Shown here piece after piece: positions 9,322 to 17,168 of a stretch of 33,533 bases of DNA (positions are counted from its first letter, which is position 1; every line of letters starts with the position of its first letter). Source of the stretch: Bacteroidota bacterium (GTDB lineage Bacteria; Bacteroidota; Bacteroidia; Flavobacteriales_D; Crocinitomicaceae). The stretch spans positions 1-33,533 of the forward strand of contig VGMK01000002.1 of the NCBI GenBank assembly GCA_016866375.1, given 5' to 3'. The notes below the pieces were generated by a model. The model was not told the DNA's origin. It ran no database searches and saw only the letters and a list, made by a program, of their open reading frames with translations. Position numbers and translations under genes: made by a program.

Positions 9322-11193
9322 ATGCCATTAGAATTTGATTTACCGAAAGAAAATAACTCCATTATCAAAGTAATTGGAGTTGGTGGTGGCGGTAGTAATG
9401 CTGTGAACCATATGTTTAACCAAGGAATTGCAGGTGTCGATTTTATTGTTTGTAACACAGATCGCCAGGCACTGGATATTTCCCCTGTACCATATAAAAT
9501 TCAGCTAGGACCCACTTTAACAGAGGGTAGAGGTGCTGGAATGATACCCGAAATAGGTATGAATGCTGCCATGGAAAATATCGAAGAAATTAGAGAATTA
9601 CTATCAAAAAATACCAAGATGGTTTTTGTCACTGCTGGTTTGGGTGGTGGCACTGGAACAGGTGCTGCGCCTGTGATTGCACAAGCAGCTAGGGACTTGG
9701 GTATTCTAACTGTGGGTATAGTAACAGTTCCTTTTAATTTTGAAGGTAGAAAGCGCCGTCAGCAGGCCGAAGATGGATTAAATAAAATGAGAGAGAATGT
9801 TGATACGCTTCTGATAATAAATAATGAAAGATTACGCGATTTTGGTAAAGATATGTCGCTCTCTGAAGCATTCGGTCATGCAGATAACATTTTAACGGTG
9901 GCGGCAAAAGGAATAGCAGAGGTTATTTCTGTTACAGGAATCATAAATGTAGATTTCAACGATGTAAATACTGTCCTTCGTAATTCAGGAAGGGCCATAA
10001 TGGGAAGTGCCATTGGGGAAGGTGAAAATAGAGCCTTAGATGCCGTTCAAAATGCACTGGTATCTCCGTTACTGAACGATAATGATATTTCTGGAGCTAA
10101 ATATGTTCTTCTAAACATAACTTATGGAAATAAGGAAGTAATGATGGATGAAATTACTGAAATTACCGACTACATTCAAGATGCAGCAGGTGCCACAGCA
10201 GATGTAATCTGGGGTCACGGGTATGACGGAGCGTTAGGAGATAAATTAAACATCACTTTAATTGCGACGGGTTTTAGCTCCGAACCTCTGACAGGATTTG
10301 AGAAAGCTCCTGAGCGTAAAGTGGTGTCCTTAGACGAAGAATCTAGAAAAGAATTATTAAACCCTCTTGAATCACCATTATCCGTAAGCTCGAAAGCTTT
10401 GAACTCAACTGAATCAGTACCAACTGTTTCGGAACAACTTCAACAAGAGCCTTTTTTGAAGGTAGATATTAATGAACCGATAATCAATAATGCAAAATTC
10501 CCTAGTGATATGCCTAATGTAAACGACACCGTTTCGTTGTTTACTGATGAATCAAATGTTGTCGAAAATGAGGCTCCTTTGAACAATGCATCTCTGGACC
10601 AATCGGTGGAATCCTCCTCGGTCGAAAAAATATCATACAACTTATTCGATACTACAGAGGAAACAGATGAATCTAGTCAAGTTACGCCAATCTGGAACGA
10701 TGCCCTAATTAGTGAAACGGGAGATACAACCCAGAATAATGAGTTTACGGATAAAAATACGGAATCACCAGAATTTATTGAGCAGTCAGGTGAAGCATTT
10801 ACATGGGAATTGACGACAGAGAATGAAAAAGATTCATTAAATGAAGATGAAATAAAAATAACTTCTGATGAGGGAGTCGTAAAACACTTACTCGATGATG
10901 AAATTTCAACTTCAGAAACGTCGGGTGAAGAAAAAAGTTCAATGAGTGCTGAGGATATACAAAAGAGAACAAATGACCGCGTATCGAAAATTCAGGAATA
11001 TACTTCCAAACTGAAAAAAGCAGATGGAATTAATGAATTTGAGAAGGAACCAGCATTTGTAAGAAGAAATATCAATTTAAATACGTCTACACCGAGTACT
11101 GAAGAAAATTTTTCGAGATTTGGCTTAGCTGATGACGGAACTGGAAAATTCTCCCTCAAAAATAATAATTTCCTTCACGATAACGTAGATTAA
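9322..11193 (+). CDS. ftsZ: Cell division protein FtsZ, long-linker form
   Basis: FtsZ is the tubulin-like GTPase that forms the Z-ring. At 623 residues it is far longer than the E. coli protein (383), all because of the region after the GTPase fold. [13 protein letters not shown] is at about 19-31 and the tubulin signature [10 protein letters not shown] at about 108-117. The T7-loop NVDFNDVNT follows near 205-213. The folded part ends around 325. An acidic, Ser/Thr/Asn/Glu-rich and probably disordered linker of about 260 residues comes next. The usual C-terminal contact peptide appears as [10 protein letters not shown], but a further tail of about 40 residues ends in [10 protein letters not shown] recall a very similar ending in Flavobacteriales FtsZ proteins. 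Confidence 0.97.
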   Translation: MPLEFDLPKENNSIIKVIGVGGGGSNAVNHMFNQGIAGVDFIVCNTDRQALDISPVPYKIQLGPTLTEGRGAGMIPEIGMNAAMENIEEIRELLSKNTKMVFVTAGLGGGTGTGAAPVIAQAARDLGILTVGIVTVPFNFEGRKRRQQAEDGLNKMRENVDTLLIINNERLRDFGKDMSLSEAFGHADNILTVAAKGIAEVISVTGIINVDFNDVNTVLRNSGRAIMGSAIGEGENRALDAVQNALVSPLLNDNDISGAKYVLLNITYGNKEVMMDEITEITDYIQDAAGATADVIWGHGYDGALGDKLNITLIATGFSSEPLTGFEKAPERKVVSLDEESRKELLNPLESPLSVSSKALNSTESVPTVSEQLQQEPFLKVDINEPIINNAKFPSDMPNVNDTVSLFTDESNVVENEAPLNNASLDQSVESSSVEKISYNLFDTTEETDESSQVTPIWNDALISETGDTTQNNEFTDKNTESPEFIEQSGEAFTWELTTENEKDSLNEDEIKITSDEGVVKHLLDDEISTSETSGEEKSSMSAEDIQKRTNDRVSKIQEYTSKLKKADGINEFEKEPAFVRRNINLNTSTPSTEENFSRFGLADDGTGKFSLKNNNFLHDNVD

Positions 11194-11194
11194 A

Positions 11195-11644
11195 ATGAGC
11201 TTGGCAGTGAAAATTAACGACGCCATTAAACAAGCTATGTTGGCTAAAGAGAAAGATAGACTTGCTGCACTGAGGGATATAAAATCAAAGCTTTTACTCG
11301 AGGCTACCTCAGGTGGCGGTGGTGATGTAAGCGATGAGGTAGCAGTTAAAATCTGTTTGAAATTACATAAACAGAGAATCGAAACATATGACTTGTATGT
11401 TACTCAGGGCCGTGACGACCTGGCTGCTGATGAACTTTTTCAAGCAAAAGTCATTGAGGAGTACCTTCCGAAAATGTTGAGTGAAGAGGAAATTCAACAG
11501 GAAGTTATAAATGTCATTAGAGAAATAGGTGCAGAAGGGCCACAACAAATGGGTAAAGTAATGGGTATTTTGACTTCAAAACTTGCCGGAAAAGCAGACG
11601 GCAAGGTTATCGCACAACTCGTCAAGGGAGCATTAACAAATTAA
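11195..11644 (+). CDS. GatB/YqeY-domain protein
   Basis: The product is a 149-residue cytoplasmic protein of the YqeY family, related to the tail domain of GatB, the amidotransferase subunit that makes Gln-tRNA or Asn-tRNA. Family features are the N-terminal helix with AIKQAMLAKEKDRLAALRDIKSKL, the KLHKQRIETYDLY region, the EEYLPKMLSEEEI segment (usually YLPkqlseeEl), and a final helical part with QMGKVMGILTSKLAGKADGKV. Stand-alone YqeY proteins are thought to be tRNA-related, but the precise role is not settled. The gene starts one base after ftsZ and is the last gene before a strong terminator, so it is the tail of the dcw transcript. Confidence 0.93.
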   Translation: MSLAVKINDAIKQAMLAKEKDRLAALRDIKSKLLLEATSGGGGDVSDEVAVKICLKLHKQRIETYDLYVTQGRDDLAADELFQAKVIEEYLPKMLSEEEIQQEVINVIREIGAEGPQQMGKVMGILTSKLAGKADGKVIAQLVKGALTN

Positions 11645-11665
11645 ACAAATAACAAACACATAATG

Positions 11666-11693
11666 AAAACGCACTGAAAGGTGCGTTTTTTTT
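11666..11693 (+). terminator. Rho-independent terminator of the dcw operon
   Basis: A perfect 9-bp stem is formed by AAAACGCAC (11666-11674) and GTGCGTTTT (11681-11689), with loop TGAAAG. A run of T continues to 11693. It lies 22 bases after the yqeY stop. The last T is also the first base of the promoter box of the mtnB operon. Confidence 0.9.
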
Positions 11694-11700
11694 ATCTTTG
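11693..11700 (+). promoter_or_regulatory. Bacteroidota -7 box before mtnB (predicted leaderless start)
   Basis: TATCTTTG matches the Bacteroidota primary-sigma -7 consensus TAnnTTTG fully. Four bases (AAAA) separate it from the mtnB ATG at 11705. With the usual spacing, transcription would begin at the A of that ATG. No clear -33 TTG is visible; the region where it should lie is the preceding terminator stem. Confidence 0.65.
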
Positions 11701-11704
11701 AAAA

Positions 11705-12307
11705 ATGAACGTTAACCAACTAAAAAATGAGATGGTTATGGTGATTAATAATCTACACAATAAAGGTTGTTCACCTGCCACATCGACCAATTATTCTTTT
11801 AAAGATAACGATAATCAAATTTGGGTAACAAGGTCTGGAATTGATAAATCCATTATTAGGGTGGACGATTTTATCACTATTTCAAGTGAAGGAAAATCTA
11901 TAGGAGAATATAAGGACCTCAGGCCATCAGCTGAATCTATCATTCATTGTGTGCTTTACGAAATGTTTCCTGAAACCAAATTTATCCTGCATAGCCATGG
12001 AATCTTTCCTGTTCTAATTTCATCGAGAGTATACCCTGAATTTAGAATTCAGGGGTATGAGCTACAAAAAGGATTTCCACATCACCAAACCCATCAGACA
12101 GAATCCATCATTCCAGTCTTTTGTAATAACCAAGATATGGAGTATTTTAAAAAAGAGTTGATGGAACGAAAAAGACAACTAAACAATAATTGTTTTATTA
12201 TCGAAAAACACGGGATTTATGCATGGGGGAATACTCTTTTAGACGCAAAAAAACATCTGGAAACTTTGGAGTATCTTTGTCAATGCGAATTTTTAAATAG
12301 CAAATAA
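11705..12307 (+). CDS. mtnB: Methylthioribulose-1-phosphate dehydratase MtnB
   Basis: MtnB dehydrates methylthioribulose 1-phosphate in the methionine-salvage pathway that recycles methylthioadenosine. The 200-residue product is a class II aldolase/adducin-fold protein. Zinc ligands are visible as HSHG (His96 and His98) and a later His169 in EKHGIYAWG. The N-terminal CSPATSTNYSF segment is the family's Gly/Ser-rich substrate loop, and VTRSGIDKS also fits. Identity is strongly supported by mtnD and mtnC immediately downstream. The stop overlaps the mtnD start by one base. Transcription probably starts at its own ATG from the box at 11693-11700. Class II aldolases are easily confused with one another, but the context makes MtnB the best call. 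Confidence 0.93.
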   Translation: MNVNQLKNEMVMVINNLHNKGCSPATSTNYSFKDNDNQIWVTRSGIDKSIIRVDDFITISSEGKSIGEYKDLRPSAESIIHCVLYEMFPETKFILHSHGIFPVLISSRVYPEFRIQGYELQKGFPHHQTHQTESIIPVFCNNQDMEYFKKELMERKRQLNNNCFIIEKHGIYAWGNTLLDAKKHLETLEYLCQCEFLNSK

Positions 12308-12843
12308 TGGCAGTTTTATCGATTCCTGAAAGTGGTGTGCAAATTAAAAATGTATCTGAAATTCGAAGTTTTTTTAATGCTCGTGGCATTTTCTTCGACC
12401 AATGGTTGTGCGATGTGGAATTTTCGGATTCAGCGTCGTCAGAAGATATTCTTAAAGCCTATGAGAAAGACTTAATTCCTTTCATGAAAAAAGGCGCATA
12501 TCAGACAGCAGATGTAATTTCCATTCATTCATCCACGGAAAATTATGATGCCATTAGAGCAAAATTTTTAGCTGAACATATTCATACCGAAGATGAAATA
12601 CGTTTTTTTGTGGATGGTAAAGGCTTGTTTTGGTTTAATATGGAGGGGGATCTCATTTTCAATTTGCTTTGTGAAAAAGGTGATTTGATTTCGGTACCAG
12701 CAGGGATCAGACATTGGTTTGATGCCGGCGAAAAAGAACCGTTTGTCAAGGCAATAAGAATATTTATTGACACGAGTGGTTGGATACCGCACTACACGGA
12801 TTCTCAAATAGAAAAGTCTTATTCTCACTTCAAAATGCCATAG
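12307..12843 (+). CDS. mtnD: Acireductone dioxygenase MtnD
   Basis: This cupin-fold metalloenzyme oxidises acireductone. With Fe(II) it gives the methionine precursor 2-keto-4-methylthiobutyrate; with Ni(II) an off-pathway reaction occurs. It has 178 residues, normal for the family. The metal site is complete: His91 and His93 of HIHTEDE, Glu97, and His136 in the second cupin motif VPAGIRHWFD. The conserved segment DEIRFFVDGKGLFWF is also present. The start overlaps mtnB by one base, and the stop directly abuts the mtnC ATG. The metal actually bound cannot be read from sequence. Confidence 0.96.
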   Translation: MAVLSIPESGVQIKNVSEIRSFFNARGIFFDQWLCDVEFSDSASSEDILKAYEKDLIPFMKKGAYQTADVISIHSSTENYDAIRAKFLAEHIHTEDEIRFFVDGKGLFWFNMEGDLIFNLLCEKGDLISVPAGIRHWFDAGEKEPFVKAIRIFIDTSGWIPHYTDSQIEKSYSHFKMP

Positions 12844-13551
12844 ATGGATTTGAGTTGCCGAGTTATACTTTCTGATATTGAAGGGACAACATCATCTGTT
12901 TCCTATGTTTACGATGTTCTTTTTCCTTATTTTAGAGAACACATTCTTGAAATCACGCAGTTTGCTCACTTAGCAGAGGTAAAGGAAGCTTTTTCGGAGG
13001 TAATAGGTATTTGCGAACGTGAGGAAGGTGTTATCTTGACTACAAGTGAGGGAGTCATGCAGAAATTGCTTGAATGGAGTATTAAAGACAAAAAGTTCAC
13101 ACCGTTGAAGACGTTGCAGGGAATCATTTGGAATAAAGGTTATCAACTTGGTGAATTAAAAGGACATGTTTATGACGACGTATCGGTTAATTTAGAGAAA
13201 TGGTCAACGAATGGATTGAAAATAGGAATATATTCCTCCGGATCAATTACCTCTCAAAAGTTACTTTTCAAATATTCATTAGCAGGTGATTTAACCAAGT
13301 GGTTGTCTTGTTATTTTGATACAACTATTGGACACAAAAGAAATGAGGATTCCTACCTTAAAATAGCTGCAGGAATAGGCCAAGATCCAAGCGAAATAGT
13401 TTTTCTATCAGATATTCAAGAGGAACTGAGTGCAGCTCGTCAAGCGGGATTCAAAACAATCCATATTCTGCGTGAAGAGGGCTCATCAAGCACCTCAACC
13501 TACAGGGCAAAAGACTTTAATGAGGTGAATAACCTGCTCCATCAACTTTAA
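12844..13551 (+). CDS. mtnC: Enolase-phosphatase E1 (2,3-diketo-5-methylthiopentyl-1-phosphate enolase/phosphatase) MtnC
   Basis: MtnC is a bifunctional HAD-superfamily enzyme that enolises and then dephosphorylates the diketone intermediate, giving the acireductone used by MtnD. It has 235 residues. HAD motif I appears as LSDIEGTTSSV, with Asp11 as nucleophile and Glu13 in place of the usual second Asp, as is characteristic for this family. GIYSSGSITSQKLLF is motif II, the lysine of GHKRNEDSY is motif III, and IVFLSDIQEELSAA is motif IV. It is the last gene of the mtnB-mtnD-mtnC operon and converges on the DUF1573 genes, with 28 bases between the stops. Confidence 0.96.
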   Translation: MDLSCRVILSDIEGTTSSVSYVYDVLFPYFREHILEITQFAHLAEVKEAFSEVIGICEREEGVILTTSEGVMQKLLEWSIKDKKFTPLKTLQGIIWNKGYQLGELKGHVYDDVSVNLEKWSTNGLKIGIYSSGSITSQKLLFKYSLAGDLTKWLSCYFDTTIGHKRNEDSYLKIAAGIGQDPSEIVFLSDIQEELSAARQAGFKTIHILREEGSSSTSTYRAKDFNEVNNLLHQL

Positions 13552-13579
13552 GTACCCAAAAAGGAATCAATTTTTTTGG

Positions 13580-13954
13580 TCATTCTTTCGGAATAATGAA
13601 AACCTTCAGATGGAGTATTTCTTTTTTCTTTCGGGTATTAGTTTTCAAGGTTATTATCCTATCTTGGAAAAAATACTTTCCACTTGTATTGAAGGTTACA
13701 TCAATTTTAGCAGTTTTTCCCGGATCAATGGGGCCTGTAGGCAATATAACATTCGTGCATGTGCATTCGGTCTCAGATGAATAAATCATGAGTGGTACTT
13801 TCCCTCTATTGGTCACGAAATACGTTTGGTGAATTGTTTCTCCCTCTTGTGTTCTAGGAAATTTTACAGTTTTATGCTGGACATAAAAAACCGCCGACTG
13901 TGCGACTACAGCGGCGGTTAAGAAAAATATGAAGATCGCTAATCGATACCTCAA
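13580..13954 (-). CDS. Secreted DUF1573 protein (second of pair)
   Basis: The product is a 124-residue exported protein with an N-terminal signal-like segment (LAIFIFFLTAAVVAQSA). The rest is a single DUF1573, Ig-like beta domain. EGETIHQTYFVTNRG starts the domain, the CxC pair is in ETECTCTNV, and DPGKTAKIDVTFNTSGKY followed by ITLKTNT completes it. The molecular function of DUF1573 is not established. The start is a TTG, the only usable start after an in-frame stop, placed 5 bases after the upstream DUF1573 gene. The gene is therefore probably read by coupling from that message. Confidence 0.82.
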   Translation of the reverse strand: MRYRLAIFIFFLTAAVVAQSAVFYVQHKTVKFPRTQEGETIHQTYFVTNRGKVPLMIYSSETECTCTNVILPTGPIDPGKTAKIDVTFNTSGKYFFQDRIITLKTNTRKKKEILHLKVFIIPKE

Positions 13955-13959
13955 TGAAA

Positions 13960-14409
13960 TTAATTATTAGTGGGTGCTCCTGAATTATTTACAGGTGTAC
14001 CATTCTCTGGAGCGGGACCAACTTCTCCCTTAATTCGGAGAATGGAGATTCCTCCTTCGACGTTCACTGCATTAGAGGTAATAGTTACCGTTTTGTTAAT
14101 TGGGCCGGGTCTTTTAGTGTCATATTTAACACGAATTGTACCTTTGGCTCCTGGTGCTATCGGTTCTTGCGAATATTCAGGCACCGTACAACCGCATGAC
14201 CCTTTAGCATTGGAAATAATCAAAGGCAGATCGCCGGTGTTTTTAAAATCAAAGGAACAGTAGGGCTCACCGTCATACTTAATGTTGCCATAATCGTGAG
14301 TTTCCTTAGAGAACTCAATTTTAGCGCCTGATTGAACGGGTGTGCCTTGGGCTGTGACAGTCACAAATGCTGCCATTAAAAATGCAAAGGAGAATATTAA
14401 ATTTTTCAT
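13960..14409 (-). CDS. Secreted DUF1573 protein (first of pair)
   Basis: The product is a 149-residue exported protein with a signal peptide (FSFAFLMAAFVTVTAQ, cleavage probably just after). One DUF1573 domain follows: HDYGNIKYDGEPYCSFDFKN, then the CxC motif in GSCGCTVP, then PGAKGTIRVKYDTKRPGP and VTITSNA. It ends in a short Pro/Asn-rich tail. Such proteins are abundant in Bacteroidota and act outside the cytoplasm; their role is unknown. A TAnnTTTG box about 30 bases upstream gives it its own promoter, and the second DUF1573 gene follows in the same transcript. Confidence 0.88.
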   Translation of the reverse strand: MKNLIFSFAFLMAAFVTVTAQGTPVQSGAKIEFSKETHDYGNIKYDGEPYCSFDFKNTGDLPLIISNAKGSCGCTVPEYSQEPIAPGAKGTIRVKYDTKRPGPINKTVTITSNAVNVEGGISILRIKGEVGPAPENGTPVNNSGAPTNN

Positions 14410-14438
14410 AAGGTTCTTAGTTTTTTATATTATATTAA

Positions 14439-14446
14439 CAAAGATA
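14439..14446 (-). promoter_or_regulatory. Bacteroidota -7 box for the DUF1573 gene pair
   Basis: Read on the minus strand, this is TATCTTTG, an exact match to TAnnTTTG. It lies about 29 bases before the ATG at 14409, which leaves a leader of about 25 bases. A TTTG lies 14 bases further upstream, a shorter distance than the usual -33 spacing. Confidence 0.6.
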
Positions 14447-14507
14447 GGGCCTTGTTAAAGCAAATGGTTTTTTTTAACACTTCATTAACATTCAATAATT
14501 ATCTCTG

Positions 14508-15512
14508 TTAATCTCTTTTTAACCAGCCCTTTTTAAGAAAATAGATGATAAGAATTACAGACAATAATGACATCGAGCCAATAACTACGAAATACCCGTA
14601 ATGGTAATCTAATTCTGGAATGTATTTGAAATTCATGCCATATACACCAACAATGAACGTGAGCGGGATGAAAATAGACGATACAACCGTTAAAGTTTTC
14701 ATTACTTGATTCATTCTTTGTCCCTGAATTGCATAATATAAATTGGCAATTCCTTCAATAATTTGCTTATTTGCCTCAATTTCCTCGAGAATTGCTGAAC
14801 ATGACTTGTATAAATTTTGAAAATAGCGATTATTCTCTTTTTCAATAAATCTGCTATCTGTAGATAATAGTTCGTTACAAATTTCACGCATCGGTAAAAC
14901 GACCTTTCGAAGAGAAATTAGTTTACGTTTTGTAGTTTCTAACTCCCTGAATAATTGCTTACTCTGATATTCATTTATTTGATCGTCGATATATTCAATA
15001 TTTTTGATACAATCTGACAATACTTCAAAATAATTGTCAATGATGGCCTCAAGCAGACGAAATAATAAAAAATCTGTTCCTTTGGATCTAATTTTTCCAC
15101 GTCCTTTCACAATTCGGTCGCGAACATCTGCAAAATGGTCTGAGGATTTATCTTGATATGAAATTAAGTAATTTTTGTGTAAGATAAAACTCATGTTTTC
15201 GTCAATCAACGTATTTTCGCCAAGACCGCTTGGTAAAAGTGATTTTAAGGCAAAATATAAAAAGTTAGGATACTCCTCCACCTTTGGTCGCCTTGAAGGA
15301 AAATAAAGTGCTTCAATAATTAACTTATCAATTCCTAGATTTTGTGCCAAATGCTCTATGGATTGCCTATCCTCTAACCCGTGATAGTTTAGCCAACAAA
15401 TGTGGTCATCATCCACATCATTTTTTGAAAACGAATGTAAGAAATACTCGCTTGATTCCTCGTTTATGGAATAAAAGGCACTACTATATTTGTATAACTG
15501 ACAATTACTCAT
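14508..15512 (-). CDS. corA: CorA-family divalent-metal transporter
   Basis: This is a CorA-type inner-membrane Mg2+ (or related cation) channel. It has a large cytoplasmic N-terminal part, long helices (about residues 175-270), and two C-terminal membrane helices. The signature GMN follows the first helix (FIVGVYGMN, about residues 292-294 from the start chosen). A basic KKGWLKRD tail closes the protein. The frame is open from 15551, but I choose the ATG at 15512, giving 334 residues. That start overlaps the small upstream gene by only 8 bases and keeps the conserved region whole. The earlier start would run 47 bases into that gene. The transported ion cannot be told from sequence. Confidence 0.92.
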   Translation of the reverse strand: MSNCQLYKYSSAFYSINEESSEYFLHSFSKNDVDDDHICWLNYHGLEDRQSIEHLAQNLGIDKLIIEALYFPSRRPKVEEYPNFLYFALKSLLPSGLGENTLIDENMSFILHKNYLISYQDKSSDHFADVRDRIVKGRGKIRSKGTDFLLFRLLEAIIDNYFEVLSDCIKNIEYIDDQINEYQSKQLFRELETTKRKLISLRKVVLPMREICNELLSTDSRFIEKENNRYFQNLYKSCSAILEEIEANKQIIEGIANLYYAIQGQRMNQVMKTLTVVSSIFIPLTFIVGVYGMNFKYIPELDYHYGYFVVIGSMSLLSVILIIYFLKKGWLKRD

Positions 15513-15651
15513 AACTAATCGGAGACTTTCCTTTACTGAATGCGCAGCCATCGCAATGAGGTTGTTTTTTTAAAAATTTCCCATAGAATAGTTTGGCCAG
15601 GTATCCGACGGCTAAGGTTATTATTAAGATTACCACAATGACTTGAGTCAT
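15505..15651 (-). CDS. Small Cys-motif membrane protein, FeoB-associated-like
   Basis: The product has only 48 residues. One hydrophobic helix spans about residues 3-22 (VIVVILIITLAVGYLAKLF). A basic stretch (GKFLKKQ) and a CDGC motif at 33-36 follow, with a short polar tail. This plan matches the small FeoB-associated Cys-rich membrane proteins common in Bacteroidota; their role is not well defined. The ATG overlaps the stop of the upstream aminotransferase gene as ATGA, and the end overlaps the preferred corA start by 8 bases. That pattern supports a real, coupled gene. feoA-feoB lie elsewhere in this window (24916-27095), not adjacent. Confidence 0.72.
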   Translation of the reverse strand: MTQVIVVILIITLAVGYLAKLFYGKFLKKQPHCDGCAFSKGKSPISYE

Positions 15652-16511
15652 AAACCTAATTTTTTTTCCCAGAATTCGTTCAACAACACTACCAATTTTC
15701 TCGACATGTTATTGTAAAATCTTTTTGTTCTGTAGCCGCCAACCCAATTGATACCTCTAATTGCATTGGTAACAAAAATTTCATCAGCAGCGAGTATGTT
15801 TTGAGGAAGGATTGCACATTCGTATACTTTGATGCCATGCATTATTGCCAAATTTACAATCTGCATCCTCATTGTTCCTGCCAAACATCCTTCATCTAGA
15901 CTCGGAGTATACAATACACCATTACTTACTATGAAAATATTACATGACGATGTTTCTAGAATATTTCCTTTATCGTTTGATAAAAAAACGTCGTCTAGCC
16001 CTTTTTCTTGAGCGGAAATAGCAGCCATAACATAAGTCAAACCTGTTTTCGTTTTGTAGTTTGACAGAAAATTCTTTTGTAATTTGATGTCTTGGTAAAT
16101 ATCAACTTCTAGACCTTTAGCATTTAATTCAAAGTGATTGACATCATAGGGGTATACCTCTATGTAGTAAGTGCACTCATTTGAATCAGGAAGATAAGCA
16201 CCTCCTGTCACTCTATCAAGAGAAAGCCTACATCTTCCGCCTTCTTTGATATTTGATTTCTGCAATAGTTCATTCAATTTTTCCTCGAAAAAAATAGAGT
16301 TAAAATAGCTGGGAGTTCGCATTTTAATTGCTTTCGCTCCCTCTATTAATCGTTTAATATGATTCTCTATATTCACAGGTCGACCCGCAATTACACGAAT
16401 ACTCTCAAAAACACCGTCACCATATAAATGCCCCCTATTACCTGGATGTATAGTGGGGGCATCGGCAGGTAATAGAGTTCCGTTATTGTTGACGTATAGT
16501 ACTGACATCAT
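15648..16511 (-). CDS. Class IV aminotransferase (aminodeoxychorismate lyase / branched-chain or D-amino-acid type)
   Basis: This is a fold-type IV pyridoxal-phosphate enzyme of 287 residues. The N-terminal GHLYGDGVFESIRV is the family hallmark. The PLP lysine is probably Lys153 in LSNYKTKTG. The cofactor-phosphate region includes ETSSCNIFIV at about 186-195 and the EGCLAGTMR loop at about 207-215. Substrate specificity cannot be assigned. The length and YGDGVFES segment are compatible with aminodeoxychorismate lyase (PabC) of folate synthesis, but branched-chain or D-amino-acid aminotransferases look similar. The start overlaps the rhomboid stop by 4 bases; the alternative start at 16508 is the next codon. 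Confidence 0.88.
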   Translation of the reverse strand: MMSVLYVNNNGTLLPADAPTIHPGNRGHLYGDGVFESIRVIAGRPVNIENHIKRLIEGAKAIKMRTPSYFNSIFFEEKLNELLQKSNIKEGGRCRLSLDRVTGGAYLPDSNECTYYIEVYPYDVNHFELNAKGLEVDIYQDIKLQKNFLSNYKTKTGLTYVMAAISAQEKGLDDVFLSNDKGNILETSSCNIFIVSNGVLYTPSLDEGCLAGTMRMQIVNLAIMHGIKVYECAILPQNILAADEIFVTNAIRGINWVGGYRTKRFYNNMSRKLVVLLNEFWEKKLGL

Positions 16512-17140
16512 AAAATCAATTCAATAAATGTGATCAATTTAGTAGGTTCCAACAAAGTTACGTAAAGAATACCAAAAAGTGCTCCACCGATATGTGCTTC
16601 ATGTGCAATTCCGCTTGTTCCTCTTTTCATTGCTAAATACTCAATTAATAAATAAAGCGGTCCAAAAATAAATGCGGGAATTGGTACAGGTATAAAAAAT
16701 AAACCCAGCTCCATGGTAGGATACCATAAAATGGCAGCAAAGATCACGGCTGAGACGGCGCCGGATGCACCCAAACTTTGGTACATTATATTATCTTGCT
16801 GCTTAACGTAAATATATCCCGTTGCAAAGATTCCCCCTAATAAATACAAAACTAAAATATGAACAGCACCACCCTCAGGTCCAAATTCATGACGCCACTG
16901 ATCTTCTAAAAAGGATCCAAGAAAATAGACTGATAGCATATTAAAGGCAAAGTGTTGGAAATCAGCATGAATGAAAATATGAGATATTATTCTAGTGATT
17001 TCGTTGTTTCGTTTAATGCGGTAAGGAAAAAATGTTAACTTGGCCTTTCGAATATCTGAATTAAAACAAAATATGGAGAAACACCCCGTAATAAAAATTA
17101 AAATCAAAATCACATTAAAACCTTGTGGCATTGAAAACAT
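16508..17140 (-). CDS. Rhomboid-family intramembrane serine protease
   Basis: The 210-residue protein has about six membrane helices. The catalytic dyad is present: Ser126 in GASG and His183 in AHIGGALFG. The upstream HxxxN element (His63, Asn67 in HFAFN) that stabilises the oxyanion is also seen. It is therefore probably an active protease that cuts membrane proteins within the bilayer; its substrates are unknown. The ATG at 17140 is used here, with ATG 17131 as an alternative three codons later. It heads a four-gene minus-strand operon and is divergent from the L,D-transpeptidase gene, with 28 bases between starts. TAAATTAG on the minus strand a few bases upstream is a one-mismatch TAnnTTTG candidate. 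Confidence 0.93.
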   Translation of the reverse strand: MFSMPQGFNVILILIFITGCFSIFCFNSDIRKAKLTFFPYRIKRNNEITRIISHIFIHADFQHFAFNMLSVYFLGSFLEDQWRHEFGPEGGAVHILVLYLLGGIFATGYIYVKQQDNIMYQSLGASGAVSAVIFAAILWYPTMELGLFFIPVPIPAFIFGPLYLLIEYLAMKRGTSGIAHEAHIGGALFGILYVTLLEPTKLITFIELIL

Positions 17141-17168
17141 TTAGTACTAATTTAATAATTTAAACGAG

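Noticed and set aside
11645-11704. SAM or other methionine riboswitch before the mtn operon
   Set aside because: Only 60 bases are available and they are filled by the terminator and promoter box; no aptamer-sized structure fits.
13552-13579. Bidirectional terminator between mtnC and the DUF1573 genes (ACCCAAAAA paired with TTTTTTTGGT)
   Set aside because: The stem is short, imperfect and almost all A-T; it may work but cannot be claimed.
15513-15551. Upstream ATG at 15551 as the corA start
   Set aside because: It would run 47 bases into the small coupled gene at 15505-15651; the ATG at 15512 gives an 8-base overlap and loses no conserved sequence.
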